The translations under genes were made by a program, and so were the position numbers. The notes under the pieces are model-generated. The model worked only from the letters and a program-made list of their open reading frames with translations. It was not told the DNA's origin and made no database searches. Positions 44,987 through 55,012 of a stretch of 64,000 nt of DNA are shown here, one piece after another (the first letter of the stretch is position 1; every line of letters starts with the position of its first letter). The DNA lies in the NCBI RefSeq assembly GCF_000317145.1, contig NC_019697.1:5282886-5346885 (forward strand), read 5' to 3'. The DNA is from Chamaesiphon minutus PCC 6605. Its GTDB lineage: Bacteria > Cyanobacteriota > Cyanobacteriia > Cyanobacteriales > Chamaesiphonaceae.

Positions 44987-45676
44987 ATGACATCCTATTC
45001 CGCTGCTTCTGCTCGCGCTGAAATGAGTGAACTGCGTCGGCTCAAAAGTTTACTCCCACCAGAACTCCAAAGCTGGGTGACGGTAGAAACTACCGTCGAA
45101 GTCAATCCCCCCCTAATTCGCAGTGAAGAATTAGGTAAAGATCAAGTGGAAATTCAAATCGATCTGGTTAAGTGGGAACGTCTGGCTCTCGATCAACGCA
45201 ACCTGCTATTTTGGCATGAAGTCGCCCGCGTCCAAAATGACACCATCTCTCGCGATGGTTGGGAAATGGCCGCATTGGCGATCGGTTTAGGCGGTGCTGT
45301 AGGCGAACTCTGGGTGCAAGACGGTCTATTATTAGTCCTAGCTCTAGGACTCTGCGGCGTCTCTGGATATCGTTTGTACGCCCGTAACAATAGCGATCGA
45401 CATCTTAAAGAAGCGATCGAGGCCGATGAAAAAGCGATCGCCTTAGCTACGCGCTTCGGATATACGCTTCCCAATGCCTATAAGAGCCTGGGCAGTGCCC
45501 TGAAAACGATCGCTGACGATACTCCCAAAAAGAGTAAACGCAAGCACTACGAATCCCGCCTCGACGCACTCAAACGCAGTGCTACTAAGGCCAAAGAAAA
45601 ATCCGATCGCGCTCGTAGTTCTTCTCGCACTCGCCCCATAGCTGACGAACGCGAAAACCGCGAAAGCTACAGATAG
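44987..45676 (+). CDS. DUF3318 family protein
   Basis: 229 aa. The N-terminal half (MSELRRLKSLLPPELQSWVTVET, LLFWHEVARVQNDTI) is the DUF3318 signature, followed by two hydrophobic segments (about 91-125). The C-terminal ~90 residues are charged, rich in Lys/Arg/Ser and probably coiled or disordered. It is cyanobacteria-specific and of unknown function. A terminator lies 73 bp downstream. Confidence 0.8.
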   Translation: MTSYSAASARAEMSELRRLKSLLPPELQSWVTVETTVEVNPPLIRSEELGKDQVEIQIDLVKWERLALDQRNLLFWHEVARVQNDTISRDGWEMAALAIGLGGAVGELWVQDGLLLVLALGLCGVSGYRLYARNNSDRHLKEAIEADEKAIALATRFGYTLPNAYKSLGSALKTIADDTPKKSKRKHYESRLDALKRSATKAKEKSDRARSSSRTRPIADERENRESYR

Positions 45677-45748
45677 ATTTTTACAAATAACCTAGAATCC
45701 TAATTTCTCAAAAGAAGTCGGGACTCTCAATTAGCAAATACGATCTAA

Positions 45749-45780
45749 AAAACCTGACTTCCTCATAGAAGTCAGGTTTT
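45749..45780 (+). terminator. rho-independent terminator after the DUF3318 gene
   Basis: AAAACCTGACTTC pairs exactly with GAAGTCAGGTTTT around a 6-nt loop and is followed by AGTTTTT. Confidence 0.85.
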
Positions 45781-45829
45781 AGTTTTTAAAAAGTTAACTA
45801 GCGGTTTCAACCGCTGCTAGTAGTGATGC

Positions 45830-45994
45830 AGAGTCCGCCTTCTTTACAAGACGCTACGCGAACGCGGACATCAAAGACACTCAACTTAGCCGAACTGTAT
45901 TGATGTTTGTGCTGTTGGGTTGAGGCACGAAACCCAACCTACATACTCTATCCACTATCCACTATTCACTATCCACTATCCACTATTCACTATC
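45830..45994. repeat. degenerate GTCCGC palindrome and CACTATC heptamer tract
   Basis: A decayed member of the GTCCGC family occurs at about 45830-45870. From 45948 to 45992, CACTATC/CACTATT units repeat about six times, right at the 3' end of the next minus-strand gene. Confidence 0.6.
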
Positions 45995-46510
45995 TCAACT
46001 TGCTAATTCTAAAATCGCTGGATGTGGATTGGTACCAGTGAGAATAATTTTGAGATCTTCAGGGAGCTTGGTTAGAAAAGTAGTTGCAGCTTCGATGCTA
46101 ATTAAACCTAATTCGATCGCCAGACTCAGATCGTCTAAAATGACCAAAGAATATTCACTCGATCGAGTTGCACCGCGAACGTGTTTCCAGAGCTGCTCGA
46201 AATTGTGTAATTCTAAATCGTTGAGATCGGCAATAGAGATATTCCGAATCAAATTACACCTAACCCAATCTAGATTTTGAGCGAGATTTATAATCCGATC
46301 GTGACCTTGACGAATTCCACCTTTGAGGAGTTGGACGATCAGAACTCGTTGTCCGGTACTGGCAATCTTGAGCGCGTTTGCTACTATTTCCGTGCAAAAT
46401 CGATCTGCTGGTGTATCGACAATCTCGATCTGTTTGTGAAGCGTGCTTACCGTGTTACAAGAAACTGAAGTATGTTCGGAATGACTATTTAGTTGTGCAA
46501 TCATATTCAA
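45995..46510 (-). CDS. BtuR/CobA-like P-loop-fold protein lacking the P-loop
   Basis: 171 aa. The pattern IASTGQRVLIVQLLKGGIRQG, LDWVRC, then SLVILDDLSLAIELGLISIEA and DLKIILTGTNPHPAILELA resembles cob(I)alamin adenosyltransferase CobA/BtuR (VVQFxKG; VLDEL). The N-terminal Walker A of active enzymes is absent, and the C-terminus ends before the usual final helix. Cyanobacteria carry such P-loop-like paralogs of unknown function. It may be a pseudo-enzyme; activity is not supported. Confidence 0.65.
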   Translation of the reverse strand: MNMIAQLNSHSEHTSVSCNTVSTLHKQIEIVDTPADRFCTEIVANALKIASTGQRVLIVQLLKGGIRQGHDRIINLAQNLDWVRCNLIRNISIADLNDLELHNFEQLWKHVRGATRSSEYSLVILDDLSLAIELGLISIEAATTFLTKLPEDLKIILTGTNPHPAILELAS

Positions 46511-46785
46511 TGTAAAATGAGCCGCATTTCATTCAAAAGGTGTTCCCTTACGGGCGAATCTGGTTCGCTCGGTAACTTATACTAGACAATATATAGTGTT
46601 TGATTACGAGCGTCTATTCAGTGAAACACTAAATATGCGATCGGTCAAGTACCTCACGAGCGACTAAGGGATAGGGATGAGGCCATAGGGTTGGGGAGGG
46701 TTCTTGCGGCTGGGCATTTAAATTCCTAATAAAAATTAACACCAATTCAATCGAGATCGTTAGATACTGTAGTACACTCTAGCCT

Positions 46786-47544
46786 ATGCACATGCCGCAA
46801 ATCCGCCCGCACCGTCAATCGAACCAACTACGTGAAGTTAGCTTCCAAAGCGACTTTACCAAGTTTTCTACTAGTTCCGTGCTGATTTGCTGTGGCGATA
46901 CACGAGTATTATGCACCGCTAGCATCAAAGATGGCGTGCCAAAATTTTTGACTGGTACGGGGACTGGCTGGCTGACAGCAGAATATCGGATGCTACCAGG
47001 TGCAACACCCCAGCGTCACGAGCGGGAAGTACTCAAGTTATCGGGACGCACTCAGGAGATCCAAAGACTCATCGGGCGCAGTTTACGATCGACCCTCAAT
47101 TTTGCCGTTCTAGGAGAGAAAACAATCTCGATCGATACAGATGTCATCCAAGCGGATGCAGGTACCCGCACGGCGTCAATAACTGGCGGATACGTGGCAT
47201 TAGCGCAAGCCATCCACAAGCTCATCGAGCGGGGAGAATTGAGTGCATCGCCAATCGTCTGTCAAGTTGCAGCGGTATCGGTAGGATTAATTGAAGGTGC
47301 AGCTTTTTTGGATCTGGATTATCCCGAAGATGTTGCGGCTGATGTAGATTTTAATGTCGTGATGACCGATAATCGGGAGCTAATTGAAGTACAAGGGACG
47401 GCAGAATCGGGCAGTTTTAGCCGTTACCAAATGAATGAATTATTAGATCTCGCCGAAACAGGTACTCAAGAATTAATGACGATCCAAAATACCGAGATCG
47501 ATCGGTGGATACAGAGTAAAAAATCAGGTCGGATCGAAAGTTGA
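46786..47544 (+). CDS. rph: ribonuclease PH
   Basis: 252 aa. The phosphorolytic core is complete: [46 protein letters not shown]-rich [15 protein letters not shown], and [19 protein letters not shown] (phosphate-binding Thr/Arg). It trims tRNA 3' ends using phosphate. ATG 46786 is used; ATG 46792 (MPQIRPHRQ) is an alternative. Monocistronic. The 46511-46785 leader shows no gene. Confidence 0.93.
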   Translation: MHMPQIRPHRQSNQLREVSFQSDFTKFSTSSVLICCGDTRVLCTASIKDGVPKFLTGTGTGWLTAEYRMLPGATPQRHEREVLKLSGRTQEIQRLIGRSLRSTLNFAVLGEKTISIDTDVIQADAGTRTASITGGYVALAQAIHKLIERGELSASPIVCQVAAVSVGLIEGAAFLDLDYPEDVAADVDFNVVMTDNRELIEVQGTAESGSFSRYQMNELLDLAETGTQELMTIQNTEIDRWIQSKKSGRIES

Positions 47545-47572
47545 GCTTAGTCGTTGGCGTAGCCTCTGTCTT

Positions 47573-47614
47573 AACTGAAACACATGGGTCGGAAACCTCC
47601 GCGTGATTTCAGTC
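47573..47614. repeat. ACTGAAA..TTTCAGT hairpin repeat (copy 1)
   Basis: ACTGAAACACATG and CGCGTGATTTCAGT form an imperfect stem. A near-identical element is at 61624-61665. It lies just past rph and before the convergent pentapeptide gene. Confidence 0.6.
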
Positions 47615-47666
47615 GATCCGTCAGGAGAAAACTCGTCAACAGAAGGTACTTTTGTTGGGAGATCTC

Positions 47667-48839
47667 TTAAGCATTTACCCGATCGAGATAATCTGGCAAC
47701 TGAGTAGTTTCATCGCAAATAGCATGACTGAGTTGTTGGCGAGTCAGTCCGACAACTTTGCGAAGATCGGCCTCGATCAAATTGGTTTGTTGGAGATTGG
47801 CATCCTTGAGATTTGCACCTTCGAGATTGGCTTGCTCCAGATTTGCCTCGGTGAGATTGGCACCTTCGAGATTGGCTTTCCAGAGATAGGCACCTTCGAG
47901 ATCTGCTTGCCAGAGACTGGCTTCGCGGAGATTGGCGCGTCCGAGCGAGGCACCTGCTAACTTAGCTTGCCAGAGTTGAGCCTCGCGCAGATTGACTTTC
48001 CACAGATCGGCACCCCACAACTCGATGCCGTTGAGATCGGCATCGCGGAGATTGCTCTCGCGCAGTTCGATGGCGCGATCCGGTCGATCTTTGCTCGTGT
48101 CTCTCCGACTCAAGATTGTCATGACAGCTTGAATATCCGTCGGTACCTTTAATAATGGCGGTCGTTTGCGATTGGCGGCGACATCGCTCCCACCGACGAG
48201 CATCAGCGGACGCTCTGGAGTCTCGGGGGTGAGCCGGAGCGGCGTCAGGTGCGTATTGCTAATGGGAGAACGTTCTCGCACGAAAGCGGTCAAAACTTCG
48301 ATCGTCAGCCAGTAATAGGCAGCAGACTCCTGTGCCAGACGTTCGAGCGTGTAAATACCACCCAGTCGAATTTCCAATTTATCGCTCGCCAAATGTGCAA
48401 TGGCTTGGCTGAAGCGATCCGTAATCAGTCGCTCGTTGGCTTGTTGAAAATGTTCGTTGGTACGACGTAAATAGTGCCAACCTGCATAAGTTAAGCTGCC
48501 GAGAATACCAGCACCAATGCCCTGAAACAGGATGTTGTAGACCCCATTTTGAGAGTTAAGGCGATCTCGCTCTAGCATAATCTGTTCTTTTTCCAAGGTT
48601 ACCCGAGCTGCTGGCTCGATACTGCGATTGGAGAGTTTGTCGATATCTTGCTGAAGCTGATGAATGCGTTCGTCGAGATGTCGGAGACTGGTTTGTTGTG
48701 CAAACCAGATTCCACCTACGAGCAGACTGCTAAGAGCGATAAATAGTGGCCACCGCAAACTTCCCGAAGCGATCGAAGCTGTTGTATCGTCGTCAGACGA
48801 GCTATTCGTCCCTGCTGACGGTATTCTGGATCGATCCAT
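47667..48839 (-). CDS. pentapeptide-repeat membrane protein
   Basis: 390 aa. One hydrophobic segment (about 29-46), a coiled region (residues 50-95), then a second hydrophobic stretch around 105-118. The conserved RFSQAIAHLASDKLEIRLGGIYTLERLAQES segment precedes about 100 residues of pentapeptide repeats (A-N/D-L-x-x, from IELRESNLRDADLNGIEL to LQQTNLIEADLRK). The repeat forms a right-handed quadrilateral helix. The function is unknown. The organisation is common in cyanobacteria. Confidence 0.8.
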   Translation of the reverse strand: MDRSRIPSAGTNSSSDDDTTASIASGSLRWPLFIALSSLLVGGIWFAQQTSLRHLDERIHQLQQDIDKLSNRSIEPAARVTLEKEQIMLERDRLNSQNGVYNILFQGIGAGILGSLTYAGWHYLRRTNEHFQQANERLITDRFSQAIAHLASDKLEIRLGGIYTLERLAQESAAYYWLTIEVLTAFVRERSPISNTHLTPLRLTPETPERPLMLVGGSDVAANRKRPPLLKVPTDIQAVMTILSRRDTSKDRPDRAIELRESNLRDADLNGIELWGADLWKVNLREAQLWQAKLAGASLGRANLREASLWQADLEGAYLWKANLEGANLTEANLEQANLEGANLKDANLQQTNLIEADLRKVVGLTRQQLSHAICDETTQLPDYLDRVNA

Positions 48840-49184
48840 AATATTTACCTTCTGATGTGCTGATAGGTCACGATCGGGATCTCAACAGCATTTGGCTGGA
48901 GAAACCGAAGTTAATTCAGTGTTAAGTCGCTCGTAAATGTAGGATATATCTTCTTTAGGATTACATCATACCCGAAATTGTGCTCGCGATCGCGAAAGTT
49001 AGCGATCGGCGACACTGATGGGGATGTGGTAATGTGGCTGTCTCGATCCGCAGACGTTCCCATTTAACATTAAGCTCGAGTTACATTTACACAGCAAAAG
49101 TATTAATTTCTTCACTTTTCTATATATGTGCGATCGATTACCACCCGCACAGTAGAATCGAGAAAATCTTTTAAGTAACCCCCG
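48840..49184. other. 345-bp intergenic region without a visible gene
   Basis: It separates the pentapeptide gene and the decayed ATPase gene, which are divergent. I see only GCGATCGC-type octamers and no clear promoter or repeat. Confidence 0.4.
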
Positions 49185-51428
49185 ATGATGTCTGTAATAT
49201 TGACAGTTTCCGAGCTAACTTTTAGCACTTGGATCGATGCGATTTATCGAGCTACTCACTCCATCGTTCTACCAGCCAAAATTCCTGCTACTCAGACTAG
49301 ATTAGTCCAAATTGAGAATAAACCATCACAGATCGCGCTACACCCCAATATGCTCGACGCTGGACAGACGATCGATTATGTGTCGATCTCCGCAGCTATT
49401 GTTAATTATTAACATTAAAACTAATCGGCATCTTGGGGTAAGTATATGGAACATTTCGGCTTTAAATTAGGTGGAGCGAAGCGGGAGATTGCCCGCAAAC
49501 CTAGCGAGATCGAGTCAAAGAACAATTTAACACGGCAACTCGCAACGATCGCCGACGAGCGGCAAATTACGAATGCGGAAGCAAGTATTCCAGGAGCGAC
49601 AAACACTGGAGATCCAGCTAATTCAATCGACATTGCCGATCGTAAATCTGCGAACGATTTCAAATTAATAGCGGCGAGCGGGATTAGTGTGCTATTAACG
49701 ATCGGTTCTATTCCTCAAAGTTGGATTCCTAACTGGTTGCAGCATCCTGTCTGGCAGTAGTTTTTAGCTACACCCGTTCAATTTTGGTGTGCTAAAGCAG
49801 TCGTTATCGATGTTTGGAATGCTATTTTAGCTAGGCGATATTCATCTACACATAGGAGTATCCATGCTAATATGAATGCACTCATCGCGCTGACTACTGG
49901 AACGACTTACTTATATTCGTTAGTAAGTACATTTGCGCCTCAAACGATCGCTGGTAATAATCCGAGTCAGCCGCCTGTTTACTATTCAATTTCCACCATG
50001 ACAATCACACTGATATTTGTGGGTAGGAAATTAGAATATCTTGCTAAAAAACGTTCGCAAGCAGCAATTTCTAAACTTATCCATCGACAATTTCCATATG
50101 TATCTACACCACTTTTAGATCGGAGCTTGGCATTAGTCGATCGCCTACAAGTCAATAAATTACCCATTCCTAGATTGGTCGATCGTGTCACTAACCGATA
50201 TATTGTCCCGATTATCTTGTCACTCGCGATCGTTACTAGTTTGCTGTGGTCGATCTCGCTCCATAATCCCACAAGTGGGATCGTCTTTGGCTGGAGCATT
50301 TTAACCATTACCTGTCCCTGTACATTGGGCTTAGCTACTTCTTTAGCGATGGCGATCGGAATTAACAAAGCAGCACAACGCGAAATTTTAGTTAATAACA
50401 GCAATGCCTTAGAATTACTCAGTCAAGTAAATACGATCGTTTTTGACAAAAATGCGACCATCGTATCCGATCGACTAACAGTAACTGATTTTATTCCAAT
50501 TGTAGACAATTATCACGGCACGGAATTAGATATTTTTCAATTAGTTGCTTCGCTAGAAGTTTGCACCAAAAATTTATTAGCATCAGCAATTGTCGATCGA
50601 GCTAAAGAGCTGGCATTAGAGCTAAAACCTGTCGAGCTATTTCAGGAAATTGCAGGTAATGGCATTCAAGGCATCGTCGATGGTAAACTTATCCAAATTG
50701 GATCTAATGAGTGGATTAGTTCGCTCGATATCGATAACGTCCTGCAAGTTGCCAATCAACGCGTCTTGACTAATTATCAACACCAATGGGAGTCAACAGG
50801 AAAAACCGTAATTTGGATCGCGATCGACCGAGAAATTGCGGGAATTATCGGTATTAGTGCGGCAATCGCACCTTCAGCAATCTCGACGATATCGAGATTG
50901 AAAAGAGTAGGCTTGGAAGTAGTCTTAATCGCTACAGATAATTTAGCTACTACCGCAAACTTAGCAGATCGACTGAGAATAGAGCGAGTATTTGCTTGTA
51001 AAAATTCTCAAGATAAAGTTACAGTAGTTCAGAAATTACAATCGAGATCGATCGGCAACTATCGCGCGATCGTGGCAATGGTTGGTACTGATATACATGA
51101 TGCACCCGCATTAGCACAAGCCGATGTCAGCATGGCAATCGGTAAGACTGGAAATCTGGCGACATCCTTTAACGATCTCACACTTTTTACTTCAGATTTA
51201 CAAGCAATTATTACTGCCAGAAAGTTGAGTCGCTCGACTTTACATAAAATCGAGCAAAATCTATTTTTTACCTTTATCTATAATCTTATCTGTCTGCCGA
51301 TCGCCGCAGGTATATTTTATCTCCAATTTGGTTTGTCCCTAACTCCAGAGATCGCGATCGGTGCAATGGGAGCGAGCTTGGTATCGGTAGTCATGAATAC
51401 TTGGCGATCGAGAAAAACCATGAATTGA
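49185..51428 (+). pseudogene. decayed copper-type P-type ATPase (CopA/PacS-like)
   Basis: All remaining pieces lie in one reading frame. 49185-49412 looks like an HMA domain (LTVSELTFSTW), with both metal Cys replaced by Phe and Trp. 49446-49760 contains the first membrane region and ends in a TAG (49758-49760) where homologs have Leu; homology resumes directly as FLATPVQFWCAKA. 49872-51428 (518 aa) has the CPC helix (TCPCTLGLATS), but the actuator domain with TGE is missing. DKTGT is DKNAT, the HP motif is NLL, TGD is ATD and GDGIND is GTDIHD. It is inactive as a pump by every test I can apply. Confidence 0.85.
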
Positions 51429-51599
51429 TAATGATAATCGATGGCTAATTCTACCTCTTATCATCGCATTTGCTGAGTCAGAAGAACAGAGAATTGTGGT
51501 GACGAATAATCGGTTCGATCGACCCCATTTGGGGCGGCTTTATACCTAATTTTATTACTAAATAGAAGGTAGCAAGTCCACTATTCACTATCTGTCTAT

Positions 51600-52952
51600 T
51601 TACAATTGATTTCTAGATTTAATTTGCACGTAACGATCGACTAATCGATCGCTAATTTGGGTAGCTGGTGCATCCAAAACTAAAACGCCCTTACGTTTGA
51701 GATTGGCGAAGGCAAGTTCGCGTTGCTGGAGCAGATCGAGCGCGACGGATTGAGTGTACGCGCCAGCCAGATCGGTACCTAATTCGCGCGCGAGAATATC
51801 TACTTGCGGATCGCGCAGAGTTACACAAAAAGGCAGATAGCGCGGCGTGAGTCTGCTGAGTGCGACGAGCAGTTCGGCAGAGGCAATATCGTCGATAATA
51901 TCCGTAATGACGACAACTAGCGCGCGCCGACTCTGTTGTTTGAGGATCGTGGTAACGGCTCCCAGATAGTCAGGCTCCAGTAGTTCTGGCTGAATGCGGC
52001 TCACCCTGTCGAGAATTGTAGAAAAGTGTTTTTGTCCCTGTTGGGGTGGAATCCAGGTAGTCAGATAGCGATCGAATACCCCTACTCCCACGCGATCTCC
52101 CCGCTGGATCGCCGTCAGAGCTAACGATAGCGTCGCATTTAAGCCCAGATCGAACCGTTTGTACCCCTGAATATTGGCTGTCATCAGCCGTCCGCGATCG
52201 AGCAAGATAATCACCGTCTGTTCTTGCTCCGGCTCCAAGACTCGAATCAGCGGACGATTGCGGCGCGCCGTAGCTTTCCAATCGATCGAGCGGGGATCGT
52301 CGCCACTATTATACTCGCGCAATTCGCTAAATTCTGTCCCCATCCCCCGCTTACGAACTTGACGCATCGCGCCTGTAGATTGCAATGCCAACCGAATCGA
52401 GAGCGATTTTAAGCCGATCAGATCGGGATAGACAACCGCAGTTTGAGCTGCATCTACCCGCCATTGGTACCAAGCCAACCCCCAGCGGCTTGATTGCCTC
52501 ACCTGAATTCCTTGCCATTCGTACTCGCCACGACGATAAGGATGAACTGTATAACTCGTTGTTTGGCTGTGGCCTCTTTCTAGTTGCCCAGAGATTAATG
52601 AGGGCATTGCTGCCAAATCTTGCGGCACTCCGTCGCAAATTTGATAGCTAAATTGTCGAGCTTTGCTACTACTTTGGCTGGCTCGAATTGTCAGTGTCAC
52701 CGGATTATCGCGCCCGATCGATAATTTTCCCAATCGATCGCGACTTACCTCTACGCGATCGGCTTTACTGAGCCAAGCATCGATGCCTGCGACTAGGATG
52801 ATGCCAAGGTACCAAGCCAATGTCATCGCGATCGCTACTCCAATTCTTTGGGGAATCGGGATAAAGATGGCAAAAATCGTCGCAAACAATCCCCCACCCG
52901 CCAGCAGCCATAATGTCCGCGCACTGGGAATAAAGTCAATAAGTTGATTCAT
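51600..52952 (-). CDS. DUF58 domain protein
   Basis: 450 aa from the ATG at 52952 (an in-frame extension reaches 52976). Two hydrophobic segments near the N-terminus (residues 10-50) are followed by an extracytoplasmic or cytoplasmic beta domain, then the DUF58 signature TEFSELREYNSGDDPRSIDWKATARRNRPLIR and a von Willebrand A-like region (VIILLDRGRLM). DUF58 proteins usually associate with MoxR-type AAA ATPases, which are absent here. Function unknown. Confidence 0.82.
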   Translation of the reverse strand: MNQLIDFIPSARTLWLLAGGGLFATIFAIFIPIPQRIGVAIAMTLAWYLGIILVAGIDAWLSKADRVEVSRDRLGKLSIGRDNPVTLTIRASQSSSKARQFSYQICDGVPQDLAAMPSLISGQLERGHSQTTSYTVHPYRRGEYEWQGIQVRQSSRWGLAWYQWRVDAAQTAVVYPDLIGLKSLSIRLALQSTGAMRQVRKRGMGTEFSELREYNSGDDPRSIDWKATARRNRPLIRVLEPEQEQTVIILLDRGRLMTANIQGYKRFDLGLNATLSLALTAIQRGDRVGVGVFDRYLTTWIPPQQGQKHFSTILDRVSRIQPELLEPDYLGAVTTILKQQSRRALVVVITDIIDDIASAELLVALSRLTPRYLPFCVTLRDPQVDILARELGTDLAGAYTQSVALDLLQQRELAFANLKRKGVLVLDAPATQISDRLVDRYVQIKSRNQL

Positions 52953-53121
52953 TACAAACGTTTTGCTAATTGGCAAGATCTTAGCTCAAACAATACTCCC
53001 ATCTCGCACGGTGATAGACAGATTATTATTAGTGTAGATCTGAGGGTACTCACAAGGCTTACCCCTACACATTTATCTGGTAGGGGTGCCCTCTAGTTGT
53101 TGCTGTAATGGAATCTCTAAA

Positions 53122-53892
53122 TTAAAAGAACTTGAGCAACATCGAACTCAAACCTGTCACAAAATCGACCATATTGCCGTTACCTGGATTTATATTTGTA
53201 TCGGTTGGTTGGCTGGCGAGTTTAATTTTGGCAATCAGTGCTTGGGCTACCTGCGTGCCTTCGCGATCGGCTTGAGCGAAATATAGGCGTTCGGCAACCA
53301 TGGCATCTTCGATCGCGCCGCGATCGTTTTGGAGTCGAAATTTGGCCATCGATCTAGCCAGGTAAACACCAGGAAATTTAGGATTGAGGCTAATCGAGCG
53401 ATCGTAGTGGGCGACAGCACCAGCAAAATCATTTTTCTGCCAGTTGGCAAATCCCCACTTATAAAAATCGTCAGCGGTACCCAAACTAGTAGGAATCCCG
53501 ATCGCCCCATCCAGATAAGCCGCACTGACATCGATGCCGCTCACATTGGCATTGGTAAGATAAGCCGAGCGCAAGTCAGTACCAGCTAAATTTGCCCCAC
53601 GGAGATCTGCACCCGTTAAATTGGCACCATTGAGAGACGCGCCTGCCAAATTGGCACCACGCAAATCTGCCCCAGCCAGATTTGCTTGACTGAGATTGGC
53701 ACCAGCTAGATTCGCTCGTTCTAATTTGGCACCAGCCAGATTGTTTGTCACCAATCCCGCGCCAGCTAAATCGCACTGTTGGCAGCTTTTTGTCGAGAGA
53801 AGTTGGCGCAGATGAGACATGTTTTCAGCCTTGGCTGTCGTCACAAAACTTGTCAAGAGCAAAATGGTCGTGGCAATGATAGTGAGTTTCAT
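53122..53892 (-). CDS. secreted pentapeptide-repeat and TPR protein
   Basis: 256 aa from the ATG at 53892, which gives a clean signal peptide (MKLTIIATTILLLTSFVTTAKA); the longer frame to 53988 does not. A Cys pair (KSCQQCDL) precedes ~16 pentapeptides (LAGANLSQANLAGADLRG pattern), then a C-terminal TPR-like pair (FYKWGFANWQKNDFAGAVAHYDRSISLNP). It is exported, with unknown function. It follows the 209-aa gene by 61 bp, same strand. Confidence 0.8.
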   Translation of the reverse strand: MKLTIIATTILLLTSFVTTAKAENMSHLRQLLSTKSCQQCDLAGAGLVTNNLAGAKLERANLAGANLSQANLAGADLRGANLAGASLNGANLTGADLRGANLAGTDLRSAYLTNANVSGIDVSAAYLDGAIGIPTSLGTADDFYKWGFANWQKNDFAGAVAHYDRSISLNPKFPGVYLARSMAKFRLQNDRGAIEDAMVAERLYFAQADREGTQVAQALIAKIKLASQPTDTNINPGNGNMVDFVTGLSSMLLKFF

Positions 53893-53953
53893 AATTGAGA
53901 TTAGGGAAATAGGGGATAGCGAGTCGCGTCCAACAACCTCCCTCACGCCCCAG

Positions 53954-54580
53954 TTAAAAGGGCAAATTACGGAGATCGTCGGTATCATTTAGATCGTCTG
54001 ACTGTGTATCAGCTCGTGCTTGTTCCCAAGCGCGATCGGCTGCGGCGATCTGTTTGAATAGGTCGGCAGAATGACGCGGTGGTTGACTCAACAATCGATC
54101 GATCTGGTATTTGGATCGGATTTGAGCTAACTCTGTTGGTGAAAGTCTCGGCTCTGTCCATTCAAAGTCAGCCGCAGTATAAACTGGTAATCTAGAGCCA
54201 AGTTGTTCGATCGGCATATCTGGCAACCTTACTAATAAGTATTCCCGCACGCGGCGGATTTCTGCAAATCTTTGTTCGATTTCATTGAGAATCCCGATCA
54301 ATTGGCTCAGATGGTGTGTTGTAATTATTACACGTACCTCGATGTCATCTAAGGGAACTCCCAGTCGCTCGGCTTTGGTTAATAATTCTGGCGGAATTTT
54401 ATCTAGCGCGGGGGGATTAATCGCCGCCGCCAATTCGGCTAAAGCTGTGTGAATCTGTTCTACAGTAATATTAATAGTCTCCCGCAATGGTTGTCGCTCT
54501 GTGGGGGTTGCCGCTAATTCAGTAAGGTGCTCGGTAGCTGACTGAAGTAAGGCGATCGCCCGATTTAAATGATTAGTCAT
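53954..54580 (-). CDS. hypothetical protein with N-terminal helical region
   Basis: 208 aa from the ATG at 54580; the frame continues to 54697 but that part mirrors the opposite gene. It is soluble, largely helical (NHLNRAIALLQSATEHLTELA, LRETINITVEQIHTALAELA), with an acidic C-terminus (DDLNDTDDLRNLPF). No domain is recognised. It probably forms an operon with the secreted pentapeptide-TPR gene, and starts 15 bp from the divergent gene. Confidence 0.65.
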   Translation of the reverse strand: MTNHLNRAIALLQSATEHLTELAATPTERQPLRETINITVEQIHTALAELAAAINPPALDKIPPELLTKAERLGVPLDDIEVRVIITTHHLSQLIGILNEIEQRFAEIRRVREYLLVRLPDMPIEQLGSRLPVYTAADFEWTEPRLSPTELAQIRSKYQIDRLLSQPPRHSADLFKQIAAADRAWEQARADTQSDDLNDTDDLRNLPF

Positions 54581-54595
54581 CAGAACTCGCAGCGT

Positions 54596-54994
54596 ATGGA
54601 TTACATTCAGATCGATCGTACCAATTGTATGGAGATTATTCTCCTCAACTTTCCAGCTTTTCAAGATCGATGGGATGTCCACGTCGCAGATTGGCATCCT
54701 AGCCTCCCACGACCGATCGCGCTAGATATTTCGGAATTTGCCGACTTTGCCATCGATACGATCTGCGTGCAAAATCAGCCAGAAATCGCCAAAATCGCGG
54801 CGACGATCGAAATGATGTTGCAACAAGGCGATTCAATTGTTGAATATGCTTTTCGGACGATGTTTTTGGAGCAAATCGCCGCACGCAGTCAGCGCACTGG
54901 CTTCGATCTAGATGTATTTACCAGCCAGCTCCAGCCATTAGGTTGGTATTACTGGCAAGATCTCGATCGACAAGTTAGTATTCATCCTCTGTAG
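54596..54994 (+). CDS. hypothetical protein
   Basis: 133 aa from ATG 54596; ATG 54629 (MEIILLNFPAFQDRW) is another plausible start. The C-terminal half (MLQQGDSIVEYAFRTMFLEQIA, FTSQLQPLGWYYW) has the feel of a small helical domain reminiscent of DUF7674-like immunity or unknown-function proteins, but I do not recognise it reliably. It lies head-to-head with the 208-aa gene with a gap of about 15 bp, or 48 bp if the second start is used. Confidence 0.6.
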   Translation: MDYIQIDRTNCMEIILLNFPAFQDRWDVHVADWHPSLPRPIALDISEFADFAIDTICVQNQPEIAKIAATIEMMLQQGDSIVEYAFRTMFLEQIAARSQRTGFDLDVFTSQLQPLGWYYWQDLDRQVSIHPL

Positions 54995-55012
54995 AGCCAG
55001 ATTCCCTATCCC

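Noticed and set aside
47652-47960. 102-aa plus-strand ORF rich in Glu/Ile/Gly
   Set aside because: It is the antisense of the pentapeptide repeat region; the periodicity is a mirror image.
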